14,682 nucleotides of DNA from an uncultured Clostridia bacterium (GCA_910585795.1 CAJUFV010000144.1:1-14682); one strand, 5' to 3'. Shown: positions 7,626 through 14,682, numbered from the stretch's first letter. Notes: generated by a model from the letters alone, not told the origin. Made by a program: numbers and translations.

Positions 7626-7671
7626 TTCCTCCGCTCTGCCATAACTAAATTACCAATATATTCCTATATTC

Positions 7672-7700
7672 AGTGTATCACAACCGTACACCTGTGTCAA
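7672..7700 (-). promoter_or_regulatory. Near-consensus promoter of the condensation/ligase operon
   Basis: The minus strand carries a perfect TTGACA (7695-7700), a 17-base spacer and TACACT (7672-7677) preceded by TGA, an extended -10. The start is predicted near 7665, with a leader of about 40 bases. GTGTA and TACAC form a 5-base inverted repeat across the spacer and -10 box, which is too short to call an operator. Confidence 0.82.
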
Positions 7701-7735
7701 CATAATATTTTTATACAATTATAAATCAGACATGC

Positions 7736-7775
7736 TATAAAAATAACGTCTGCTAAAACAGACGTTATTTTTATA
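7736..7775 (-). terminator. Terminator of the flavodiiron protein gene
   Basis: A perfect 17-base-pair inverted repeat (7736-7752 with 7759-7775) has a 6-base loop, a GC-containing core AACGTCTG and flanking A/T tracts. It begins 8 bases after the fprA stop codon. It separates this gene from the condensation operon, whose promoter starts 36 bases further on. Confidence 0.88.
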
Positions 7776-7783
7776 CTGTAACT

Positions 7784-8959
7784 TTATCTTCCCAGAGCTG
7801 AACGAAGCTCTCTTGCCATTTCTTCCATATCCGCAATATTATCCGCTTTCATGACTGACTTAATTGTTACTGTCTTATCAATCACCTTAATATCCTTTAA
7901 ACCTTCAAGCGCCGCGCGGATATGCTTTGCGGCCATAGGTCCCCATGAACCGTTTTCTATGATTGCGGCGGTTCTGTTACGGTAAGTTTTTGATTTCAGA
8001 TGCGCCAGGAAATCCTCCATACAAGGGAACAAGCCTCCGTCATATGTAGCAGAAGCTAAAACAAGTCCGTCATATCTAAACGCATCCTCTATCGCTTCAG
8101 CCATATCATCACGCGCAAGGTCAAATACAGATACCTTTTCCTCCCCCTGTGCCTTTAAAATCTCCGTAAGCTTTTCCGCCGCTTCCGCTGTGTTTCCATG
8201 TATTGACGCATAAACAATAGTAATACCTTTATTTTCAGGCTCATACTTACTCCATATATCATATTTACCTATATAATGACCTAAATTTTCTGTCAATACT
8301 GGACCATGAAGAGGGCATATAATCTCTATATCAAGAGCCGCGGCTTTTTTCAAAAGCGACTGAACCTGAGCGCCGTAACGTCCAACAATGTTAAAATAAT
8401 ATCGTCTTGCTTCGCAGTCCCAGTCCTCGTCTGTATCCAAAGCTCCGAATTTACCAAAGCCATCTGCCGAAAACAGCACCTTATCCTTTTTATCATAAGT
8501 AACCATTACCTCCGGCCAATGCACCATCGGTGCTGTTGTAAAAACAAGCGTATGACTTCCCAGACAAAGCTCGTCTCCTTCGCCGACAACAATCTGTCTG
8601 TCCGAAAAATCTCTGTCAAAAAACTGCGGCAGCATAGCGAAAGTCTTTGTATTCCCCACAAGCTGAGCCTTTGGATATTTGTCCGCAAAACGCGCAATAT
8701 TAGCCGCGTGGTCAGGCTCAAGATGTGAAATCACAAGATATGATGGTTCTTTTCCGTCCAGAATTTCTTCTATATTGCATAGCCATTCATCTGTAGCTCT
8801 CTTATCCACTGTATCCATTACCGTAATTTTATCATCAATTATTACATATGAATTATATGATATACCATTAGGCACAACATACTGACTCTCAAACAGGTCA
8901 ATATTTTTATCATCAACACCCGCATAAATAATTGTATCTGTTACTTTAAAATTCATCAT
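7784..8959 (-). CDS. fprA: FprA-family A-type flavodiiron protein
   Basis: This 391-residue cytosolic enzyme reduces O2 to water and/or NO to N2O, using electrons from a rubredoxin- or ferredoxin-type donor. The N-terminal metallo-beta-lactamase-like domain has all the di-iron ligands in order: H79, E81, D83 and H84 in HLEPDH, then H147, D166 and H218. The C-terminal flavodoxin-like FMN domain begins near 245 with TIVYASIHGNT. No rubredoxin or flavin-reductase domain follows, so this is the short class A form. Two adjacent ATG codons (8959 and 8956) both fit the AAAGGAAA site upstream. It forms a single-gene unit with its own promoter and terminator. In a PFL-using anaerobe it plausibly protects oxygen-sensitive enzymes. 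Whether O2 or NO is the physiological substrate cannot be told from the sequence. Confidence 0.95.
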   Translation of the reverse strand: MMNFKVTDTIIYAGVDDKNIDLFESQYVVPNGISYNSYVIIDDKITVMDTVDKRATDEWLCNIEEILDGKEPSYLVISHLEPDHAANIARFADKYPKAQLVGNTKTFAMLPQFFDRDFSDRQIVVGEGDELCLGSHTLVFTTAPMVHWPEVMVTYDKKDKVLFSADGFGKFGALDTDEDWDCEARRYYFNIVGRYGAQVQSLLKKAAALDIEIICPLHGPVLTENLGHYIGKYDIWSKYEPENKGITIVYASIHGNTAEAAEKLTEILKAQGEEKVSVFDLARDDMAEAIEDAFRYDGLVLASATYDGGLFPCMEDFLAHLKSKTYRNRTAAIIENGSWGPMAAKHIRAALEGLKDIKVIDKTVTIKSVMKADNIADMEEMARELRSALGR

Positions 8960-8995
8960 ATTGTTTCCTTTCTGTCCGTTAAAGTTTATAGTAGA

Positions 8996-9024
8996 ATTGT
9001 ATCATATTATCACTTTATAATCAA
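8996..9024 (-). promoter_or_regulatory. fprA promoter
   Basis: On the minus strand TTGATT (9019-9024; four of six matches) is followed by a 17-base spacer and TACAAT (8996-9001) with TGA before it, an extended -10. The predicted start is near 8989, about 30 bases before the start codon. No intrinsic terminator for the upstream GH4 gene was found between 9025 and 9060. Confidence 0.75.
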
Positions 9025-9060
9025 GTAAAATATTAAATCCATTCGACAGTTTATTGACCA

Positions 9061-10449
9061 TTAAAAATACATACTAAGATAACTTTTTGTCTTCGCTATC
9101 ATTGAATCAAACAATTCTCTTGCCTTCGACAGCGGTATATTTACGTTCAAGTCAGATACAAACGCGTTAAACACACTTTCCATATCACGCTTAATTGCCG
9201 CCTCAACCACTCTTTCCTGCACGCCGCACACATGACTTACAAGAGAATAAATTGACTTAGGTATATTTCCCGCAAATACCGGATTCAGTGAATCAGCGCG
9301 AAAGCATGCATTAGTTTCAACTACTGCTCCTATGGGAAGATTTGGAATCTGTCCTTGATTTGGGATATTAACATTTGTCACAAGCTCACTAAATCCCAAG
9401 AGCGCCCTTATCTGCTGAACGCCTTCTTCTCCCGTTTCCTTAAGCTCAAATTTCTCTTCACCGGTATATAATCTTTCACTTCTTTCAAGACGTCTTTGTA
9501 AATCCTCTTTTCTCCAAGAAACAGGAGTAAGCGCAAATCCCCAATCTTCAACGGTATCTTTATCCTTTAAATACCAATCACCTGTACAAAACTCTGCCAG
9601 ATGTCTGTCACCCGCGGCCGCAATCACACCATACCGTAAAAACAAGTCGATTTTAACCTTTTCACTGCCCTTAAAAAATCTGTTCATCCAGTTTTCGTCA
9701 ACTTCACGTATATATCCCGTGTCCTTATATTTTTCCGCAAATTTACGATATACAGGAAAAAGGTCTATATCTCTGTACTGTGCCTTTGTCATCCATGTGA
9801 AATGATTCACTCCCACAACGTTTACCTTTATCTCTTCTCTCTTTACATTCTTTATTCCGCATATTTCATCAAGTGCCGTCACAAGCAGCTTTTGTGTACC
9901 AAAAACCTCATGACAGCATCCGAACGCCTTTATTTCAGGAAACACTTTGTACAGTGTTCTAACGCACATAGTCATTGGATTAGTATAGTTGATAACCCAT
10001 GCCTGAGGGCAATACTTTTTTATATTCTCTGCAATTTCCTCAAACATAGGAATAGTTCTCAACGCTCTCACAATACCGCCCGCTCCTGACGTGTCACCAA
10101 CTGACTGATATATGCCATATTTTTCAGGCAGATGCACATCACTTTCCATCTCATCAAATGTACCCGGTAAAATCGAAATAACAACAAAATCCGCTTTAGT
10201 CAACGCATCTGCAATATTATCCGCCGCCTTATACTGCCATATGGATTTACATCCATCCGCATTTTTTATACTGTTTCCTATTACCTCATTCTTTTTGGCG
10301 GCTTCCATGTCTATATCATACAAATACACAGTACCGCACATATCGTCTACGGACGCAAGGTCGCTCATAAATCCCCATGCCCATCCGCGCGAACCGCCGC
10401 CAATATAGGCAATCTTTATATCCTCCGCCTTATTATCAACATATTTCAT
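9061..10449 (-). CDS. lplD: GH4 alpha-galacturonidase (LplD-like)
   Basis: This 462-residue enzyme belongs to glycoside hydrolase family 4, which cleaves by a redox mechanism needing NAD+ and a divalent metal, usually Mn2+. The dinucleotide-binding loop is YIGGGSRGW (15-23). The family motif NYTNPM is at 154-159. The metal/catalytic motif reads CHEV (179-182), and VGVNHFTW with H216 follows. Within GH4 the CHxx motif tracks specificity, and CHEV is the reported signature of alpha-galacturonidases such as Bacillus LplD. The predicted role is therefore release of galacturonate from unsubstituted alpha-galacturonides derived from pectin. The ATG at 10449 follows GGAGGG (10456-10461) by 6 bases. 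No pectate lyase, uronate isomerase or oligosaccharide transporter is adjacent. An alpha-glucosidase or 6-phospho-glycosidase role is less likely given the motif. Confidence 0.88.
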   Translation of the reverse strand: MKYVDNKAEDIKIAYIGGGSRGWAWGFMSDLASVDDMCGTVYLYDIDMEAAKKNEVIGNSIKNADGCKSIWQYKAADNIADALTKADFVVISILPGTFDEMESDVHLPEKYGIYQSVGDTSGAGGIVRALRTIPMFEEIAENIKKYCPQAWVINYTNPMTMCVRTLYKVFPEIKAFGCCHEVFGTQKLLVTALDEICGIKNVKREEIKVNVVGVNHFTWMTKAQYRDIDLFPVYRKFAEKYKDTGYIREVDENWMNRFFKGSEKVKIDLFLRYGVIAAAGDRHLAEFCTGDWYLKDKDTVEDWGFALTPVSWRKEDLQRRLERSERLYTGEEKFELKETGEEGVQQIRALLGFSELVTNVNIPNQGQIPNLPIGAVVETNACFRADSLNPVFAGNIPKSIYSLVSHVCGVQERVVEAAIKRDMESVFNAFVSDLNVNIPLSKARELFDSMIAKTKSYLSMYF

Positions 10450-10525
10450 TATTGTCCCTCCGTGTTTATTTCACTGATATTGCATTTTTATACAATAAAG
10501 TACAAACCCAAATTATTATTCCCAC

Positions 10526-10554
10526 AGTATAACACGCGCCGCGTATTGCATCTA
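10526..10554 (-). promoter_or_regulatory. Candidate lplD promoter with operator-like palindrome
   Basis: On the minus strand TATACT (10526-10531), preceded by TGT (extended -10), lies 17 bases from a weak TAGATG (10549-10554). The latter overlaps the stop codon of the upstream gene. An imperfect 17-base palindrome (10531-10547; AATACGCG-G-CGCGTGTT, one mismatch) occupies almost the entire spacer. This suggests repressor control, but the regulator is unknown. ATGCAATA occurs as a direct repeat at 10544-10551 and 10478-10485. Confidence 0.45.
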
Positions 10555-11400
10555 TTTTTCCGTTGAAACAGTAATTGTCTTACCGTCACTTTTCATTACA
10601 ATATGACCGCTTTTATCAGTACGCAGAATTTCTGTTCCAGCATCTATCAGCTTGCTCAGTGTTTCTTCATGAGGATGTCCGTAAGAATTATCCTTTCCGC
10701 AGCTTATAACGGCATACTCAGGCATTATCTCACGTAGAAACGGATACGATGTAGATGTTTCTGAACCATGATGCCCCACTTTCAATACTGTTGATTTCAA
10801 ATTCATTCCGCTTTCAAGGATTTCCTCTTCCTCTTCGCGCTCCGCGTCACCTGTAAACAGAAATGAAGTATCACCATATGTTATTTTCAACACTATAGAT
10901 GTATTATTTGTATCCTTGTCCTTTTCATTTATCGGCCCTAAAAATTCTACCGTACTGCTGCCCAGATATATATTTTCTCCCGCGGCCGGATTTTCTATTT
11001 CCAAATTCCGCTCATTGGCCTTTTTTACAAAGTTTTTATAAGCTTTTGTATCCGCCTTTTTTTCTGGCGCATATATACGCTCCGCATCAGCTACAGACAA
11101 TACTGCCGATAAACCGCCTGCATGATCCTCATGAGCATGAGTACATACAACATATTCAAGCGCATCAATATTCCGCTCTTTCAAATATGAAGCTACCAGT
11201 TGACTGTCCGCAACATTTCCGCCGTCTATCATCATCGCCTCTCCGTCACAGATAACTAACGCGCTGTCAGCTTGTCCTACATCGATAAAATTAACCTCGA
11301 ACTGTGAATTCTCCGGAATTTCTGTTATCTGCGGAGCATTATCCGCGCCAATTCCAAGCGACATTATAACAATTGTAATAAAACTGATTATACTCTTCAT
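10552..11400 (-). CDS. Exported MBL-fold hydrolase, ComEC/Rec2 C-terminal type
   Basis: This 282-residue protein matches the stand-alone metallo-beta-lactamase domain found at the C-terminus of the competence protein ComEC. It has FIDVGQADSALV (38-49), the zinc-binding HAHEDH (88-93), FTGDAE (182-187; Asp185), VGHHGS (208-213) and GHPHEE (241-246). A hydrophobic N-terminus (about 3-18) without a lipobox cysteine suggests a signal peptide or membrane anchor. It lacks the ComEC membrane channel, so it is not itself a DNA importer. Relatives are thought to be nucleases or phosphodiesterases. The ATG at 11400 follows AGAGGTGA (11407-11414), and only 28 bases separate it from pflA, so it is probably co-transcribed with the pfl genes. 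Why it sits there is unclear. Confidence 0.85.
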   Translation of the reverse strand: MKSIISFITIVIMSLGIGADNAPQITEIPENSQFEVNFIDVGQADSALVICDGEAMMIDGGNVADSQLVASYLKERNIDALEYVVCTHAHEDHAGGLSAVLSVADAERIYAPEKKADTKAYKNFVKKANERNLEIENPAAGENIYLGSSTVEFLGPINEKDKDTNNTSIVLKITYGDTSFLFTGDAEREEEEEILESGMNLKSTVLKVGHHGSETSTSYPFLREIMPEYAVISCGKDNSYGHPHEETLSKLIDAGTEILRTDKSGHIVMKSDGKTITVSTEK

Positions 11401-11428
11401 TGACTATCACCTCTCCCCAGCATAATTA

Positions 11429-12157
11429 TTAATGTCCTGTCCTCAAAAGCTTATTTGCATTAATAATTCTATCCTCAGAAGGTGAATTAATGCCCTCAAG
11501 CCCATAAGGTATTCCAAGCTGTTCCCACTTAGATACTCCAAGCGTATGATAAGGAAGTACTTCTATCTTTTCTACATTGTCCAGCGTGTCAATAAATTCA
11601 CGGGTTTTTATAAGATATTCATCATAGTCGCTCCTCTGAGGAACAAGCACATGCCGAATCCAAACAGGCTTTTTTATATCTGACAAATACCTCAGCATAT
11701 CCAAAATATTTTCATTTGTTCTTCCTGTAAGCTCAATATGCTTATCCGGGTCGATATGCTTAATATCTACAAGCATAAGGTCTGTATATTTCATAAGCTC
11801 TGTAATTTTTGAAAAAAATGGCTCGTCTCTCGTAAATACCGCTCCGCTTGTATCAATAGTTGTATGAACCCCCTTAGCTTTAAACTTCTTAAATAGCTCT
11901 ATAAGAAATTCCATCTGCATAAGAGGCTCCCCGCCGCTTACTGTAATCCCTCCGTCTTTTTTCCAGTAATTTTTATATCTCATAGCTTTTTCTGCCAGTT
12001 CATCGGCACCGATTTTCTCACCGGTCTGCATATCCCATGTATCAGGATTATGACAAAATTGACAACGCATAGGACATCCGCTCATAAATATTACAAAACG
12101 TACTCCAGGGCCGTCAACTGAACCAAAGCTTTCAGTAGAATGAATATAGCCGTACAT
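11429..12157 (-). CDS. pflA: Pyruvate formate-lyase activating enzyme
   Basis: This 242-residue radical SAM enzyme binds one [4Fe-4S] cluster through C28, C32 and C35 (CxxxCxxC in GCPMRCQFC). It uses S-adenosylmethionine to place the glycyl radical on PflB. The start MYGYIHSTESFGSVDGPG is typical of true PflA, as are the SAM-binding GGEP at 75-78 and the absence of the extra ferredoxin insert found in activases of other glycyl radical enzymes. The ATG at 12157 follows AGAGGAG at a normal distance. It lies 96 bases after pflB with a hairpin in between. The enzyme is needed only in catalytic amounts, so a step down in expression after pflB would make sense. Confidence 0.96.
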   Translation of the reverse strand: MYGYIHSTESFGSVDGPGVRFVIFMSGCPMRCQFCHNPDTWDMQTGEKIGADELAEKAMRYKNYWKKDGGITVSGGEPLMQMEFLIELFKKFKAKGVHTTIDTSGAVFTRDEPFFSKITELMKYTDLMLVDIKHIDPDKHIELTGRTNENILDMLRYLSDIKKPVWIRHVLVPQRSDYDEYLIKTREFIDTLDNVEKIEVLPYHTLGVSKWEQLGIPYGLEGINSPSEDRIINANKLLRTGH

Positions 12158-12176
12158 ATCTTTCTCCTCTCAATTG

Positions 12177-12213
12177 AAAAGGCTGCCTGCGCATGTACGC
12201 ATTGCAGCCTTTT
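12177..12213 (-). terminator. Hairpin between pflB and pflA, partial terminator
   Basis: AAAAGGCTGC (12177-12186) pairs with GCAGCCTTTT (12204-12213), a perfect 10-base-pair stem. The 17-base loop can pair further at GCG/CGC. On the minus strand the T-run is short (CTTTTC), which fits a leaky terminator or a 3'-end stabiliser for pflB mRNA rather than a full stop. An extended -10-like TGATATAAT lies just upstream at 12228-12236, without a good -35. It could give pflA a weak promoter of its own, with the hairpin in its leader. Confidence 0.65.
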
Positions 12214-12253
12214 ATATTTATATTTATATTATATCAGTCTTACTCAAATCTTA

Positions 12254-14512
12254 TTACATAGCCTTATGACAGGTTCTTGCAATAACATCCAACTGCTGCT
12301 CCTTTGTAAGGTCAATAAACTTAACTGCGTATCCTGATACTCGGATTGTAAAGTTAGCATATTCTTCCTTCTCCGGATGCTCCATAGCATCAATAAGTTT
12401 TTCTGTACCAAATACATTTACATTCAGATGATGAGCTCCCTGGTCAAAATAACCGTCAAGAATGTTAACAAGATTATTCTTTCTTTCTGAATCATCATGA
12501 CCCAAAGCGTCAGGTGAAATTGTCTGTGTATTTGAAATACCGTCAAGAGCATATTCATAAGGCAGCTTAGCAACTGAATTAAGAGATGCCAGCAAGCCGT
12601 TCTTTTCCGCTCCGTATGATGGGTTGGCTCCCGGTGACAATGGTTCACCGCCCTTTCTTCCGTCTGGAAGAGAAGCTGTAGCCTTACCATATACTACATT
12701 TGATGTTATAGTAAGAATTGATGTTGTCGGTTCTGAATCACGATATGTGTGATAATGCTTGAGCTTACCCATAAAGGTTTTAAGCAGCCATACAGCAATA
12801 TCATCCGCTCTATCGTCATCATTGCCGTAACGAGGGAAATCACCCTCTGTTTCAAATTCCGTTATAATACCGTACTCATCACGAATTGGCTTAACCTTTG
12901 CATACTTAATAGCTGAAAGCGAATCTACTACGTGCGAGAAACCTGCAATACCTGTTGCAAATGTACGTCTCACATCTGTATCTATAAGCGCAAGCTCGGC
13001 CGCTTCATAATAGTACTTGTCGTGCATATAATGAATAAGGTTGAGAGTATTCACATAAACACCTGCAAGCCATTCCATCATATCATCATATCTCTCAATT
13101 ACCTCATCATAATCAAGATATTCAGATGTGATTGGTCTGTATGCTGGTCCCACCTGTGTGCGAGTCTTTGCGTCAATACCGCCGTTCATAGCATAAAGCA
13201 AGCACTTTGCAAGGTTTGCTCTCGCGCCAAAGAACTGCATCTCCTTACCAGTCTGTGTAGCTGATACACAGCAGCAGATTGAATAGTCATCACCCCATAC
13301 AGGACGCATAACATCATCATTCTCATATTGAATAGAGCTTGTGGCAACTGAAATATATGCAGCATATTTCTTGAAGTTTTCAGGAAGTCTTGATGAATAC
13401 AGCACTGTAAGATTAGGCTCTGGTGAAGGGCCCATATTCTCAAGTGTATGCAGGAAACGATAGTCATTCTTAGTAATCATATGTCTGCCATCCTGACCAA
13501 TACCTGCCACTTCCAATGTAGCCCATACAGGGTCACCTGAAAATAGCTGATTATATGAATCCGGTCTCGCAAACTTAACCATTCTGAATTTCATTACAAG
13601 ATGGTCAATGAGCTCCTGAGCCTGCTCCTCTGTAATCAAGCCCTTTTCAATGTCTCTGCTGATATATATGTCAAGGAATGTTGAAACTCTGCCGACACTC
13701 ATCGCAGCGCCGTTCTGAGTCTTTATCGCAGAAAGATAACCAAAGTACAACCACTGAACCGCTTCTTTAGCAGTTGTCGCAGGCTTCGAAATATCATAGC
13801 CATATGATTCCGCCATTTTCTTCATATCGCCAAGCGCTCTGTACTGCATCTGTATTTCTTCTCTCTGACGAATAACCTTATCCGTCATTGTACCGTTTCC
13901 GCAGTTCTCAAAATCTTTTGACTTTTCTTCCATAAGATAGTCAATACCGTAAAGAGCTACTCTTCTGTAATCGCCCACTATACGGCCTCTTCCGTATGTA
14001 TCAGGCAGACCTGTTATAATTTTATTTTTTCTCACTGCACGCATTTCCGGTGTATAAGCATCAAATACACCCTGATTATGAGTCTTGTGATACTCAGTAA
14101 AGATTTTATGCATTTCAGGGTCAGGCTCATATCCGTACATTTTAAGTGAATCCTCAGCCATACGAACTCCGCCATAAGGCATAAAGGCTCTCTTAAGAGG
14201 CTTATCAGTCTGAAGTCCTACAACCTGCTCCAAGTCCTTAAGCCCTTCGTCAATGTAACCTGGAGCATGTGAAGTAATTGATGATACAATATTTGTATCC
14301 ATATCAAGCACTCCGCCTTTAGCACGCTCTTCCTTCTGAAGCTCTTTCAATCTTCCCCATAGCTTATTGGTAGCTTCTGTAGGTTCTGCAAGAAATGATT
14401 CATCACCCTCGTATGCAGTGTAATTTCTCTGAATAAAGTCACGAACGTCAATGGATTGTGTCCATTTTCCAGGTACGAAGCCCGCCCATTCTCCTCTTTC
14501 TGCGTTTTTCAT
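12254..14512 (-). CDS. pflB: Formate C-acetyltransferase (pyruvate formate-lyase)
   Basis: This 752-residue glycyl radical enzyme converts pyruvate and CoA to acetyl-CoA and formate without oxygen. The C-terminal radical motif RVSGYAV puts the radical at Gly727. The active-site cysteine pair lies in SICCCVS and is probably C414-C415, with a third cysteine at 413 where E. coli has Ala. The FFGARANLAK block (427-436) and the overall length match true PflB rather than glycerol or diol dehydratase or choline lyase relatives. The start is the ATG at 14512, 7 bases after AGGAGGA (14519-14525). An in-frame ATG at 14566 would add 18 residues unlike the family and has no site before it. A long leader with an inverted repeat and a strong promoter precede it, fitting high expression. 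Confidence 0.97.
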   Translation of the reverse strand: MKNAERGEWAGFVPGKWTQSIDVRDFIQRNYTAYEGDESFLAEPTEATNKLWGRLKELQKEERAKGGVLDMDTNIVSSITSHAPGYIDEGLKDLEQVVGLQTDKPLKRAFMPYGGVRMAEDSLKMYGYEPDPEMHKIFTEYHKTHNQGVFDAYTPEMRAVRKNKIITGLPDTYGRGRIVGDYRRVALYGIDYLMEEKSKDFENCGNGTMTDKVIRQREEIQMQYRALGDMKKMAESYGYDISKPATTAKEAVQWLYFGYLSAIKTQNGAAMSVGRVSTFLDIYISRDIEKGLITEEQAQELIDHLVMKFRMVKFARPDSYNQLFSGDPVWATLEVAGIGQDGRHMITKNDYRFLHTLENMGPSPEPNLTVLYSSRLPENFKKYAAYISVATSSIQYENDDVMRPVWGDDYSICCCVSATQTGKEMQFFGARANLAKCLLYAMNGGIDAKTRTQVGPAYRPITSEYLDYDEVIERYDDMMEWLAGVYVNTLNLIHYMHDKYYYEAAELALIDTDVRRTFATGIAGFSHVVDSLSAIKYAKVKPIRDEYGIITEFETEGDFPRYGNDDDRADDIAVWLLKTFMGKLKHYHTYRDSEPTTSILTITSNVVYGKATASLPDGRKGGEPLSPGANPSYGAEKNGLLASLNSVAKLPYEYALDGISNTQTISPDALGHDDSERKNNLVNILDGYFDQGAHHLNVNVFGTEKLIDAMEHPEKEEYANFTIRVSGYAVKFIDLTKEQQLDVIARTCHKAM

Positions 14513-14547
14513 AATATTTCCTCCTGTTATTATTATGTTATTACGGC

Positions 14548-14572
14548 AGCAGAATATTGTTGTCATTCTGCT
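14548..14572. promoter_or_regulatory. Inverted repeat in the pflB leader
   Basis: AGCAGAAT (14548-14555) and ATTCTGCT (14565-14572) form a perfect 8-base inverted repeat with a 9-base centre, about 45-70 bases downstream of the predicted transcription start. It could be a DNA operator or a leader RNA stem-loop. No match to known Rex or FNR/CRP consensus sites was recognised. Confidence 0.45.
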
Positions 14573-14624
14573 CAGCTTTACCTGATTTCACCAAAATATG
14601 GTTAGGTCTTTTTTCCGCACATAT

Positions 14625-14653
14625 ATATTACCACTTATAATGTAAAAAGTCAA
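14625..14653 (-). promoter_or_regulatory. pflB promoter
   Basis: On the minus strand TTGACT (14648-14653; five of six matches) is separated by 17 bases from TAATAT (14625-14630). The start is predicted near 14618, giving a leader of about 105 bases. This is the first promoter in the window and is expected to drive pflB, pflA and probably the MBL-fold gene. Confidence 0.75.
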
Positions 14654-14682
14654 TAATAATTATAAAAAAAGAATGAACAGTT

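Noticed and set aside
10552..11400. A complete ComEC DNA-uptake channel gene
   Set aside because: Only the C-terminal MBL domain is present; the membrane channel and N-terminal domain are missing, and there is no frame for them nearby.
13186..13467. 93-codon frame inside pflB on the same strand
   Set aside because: It is a shadow of the pflB reading frame, without its own ribosome binding site or recognisable product.
14510..14566. Upstream ATG for pflB at 14566
   Set aside because: It would add 18 residues not found in the family and has no Shine-Dalgarno site. The ATG at 14512 has a near-perfect one and gives the standard N-terminus.
14573..14682. Rex or FNR-type redox operator at the pflB promoter
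   Set aside because: No TTGTGA/TCACAA-like or TTGAT/ATCAA-like dyad was found around the promoter.

Overview
The window reads as ordinary chromosome from an obligately anaerobic, moderately low-GC Gram-positive bacterium of the class Clostridia (Bacillota). The reasons are the strong AGGAGG-type ribosome binding sites, TTGACA/TATAAT promoters (several with extended -10 TG), A-tract/stem/T-tract terminators, a clostridial-type pyruvate formate-lyase and a flavodiiron protein. Genus cannot be fixed from the sequence. All eleven genes lie on the minus strand, so transcription runs from high to low coordinates. No RNA gene, mobile element, CRISPR array or phage gene was seen, and no gene-free stretch exceeds 300 bases.

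In transcription order: (1) 14682-10552 is a fermentation unit. A good sigma-A promoter drives pflB, then a hairpin, pflA, and 28 bases later an exported metallo-beta-lactamase-fold hydrolase of the ComEC/Rec2 C-terminal type. (2) 10450-9061 is a GH4 enzyme with the CHEV motif of alpha-galacturonidases (LplD). It has its own candidate promoter, whose -35/-10 spacer is filled by an operator-like palindrome. (3) 9024-7736 is a single-gene unit for an FprA-type flavodiiron O2/NO reductase with its own promoter and terminator.

(4) 7700-3448 is the most interesting part. It is a self-contained four-gene unit: a free-standing condensation-domain protein, a 74-residue carrier protein, an acyl-adenylate-forming ligase and a hormone-sensitive-lipase-type alpha/beta hydrolase. 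It begins at a near-consensus promoter and ends at a strong terminator. Its logic resembles VibE/VibB/VibH: an acid is adenylated, loaded on a carrier and condensed with a free amine or alcohol by a stand-alone C domain. No modular NRPS, reductase or PKS is present. The product is unknown; a small N-acyl amide or ester is an inference.

(5) 3460-1670 is a SulP/STAS anion transporter whose -35 box sits inside the terminator of unit 4. (6) 1599-39 is an NSS-family sodium-coupled amino acid transporter, with a perfect 14-base palindrome just downstream of its -10 box and a long terminator.

Functionally, pflBA turns pyruvate plus CoA into formate plus acetyl-CoA and is oxygen-sensitive, so a nearby flavodiiron protein fits an anaerobe's needs. 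Alpha-galacturonidase points to use of pectin-derived galacturonides. The two transporters are not visibly linked to the condensation cluster.
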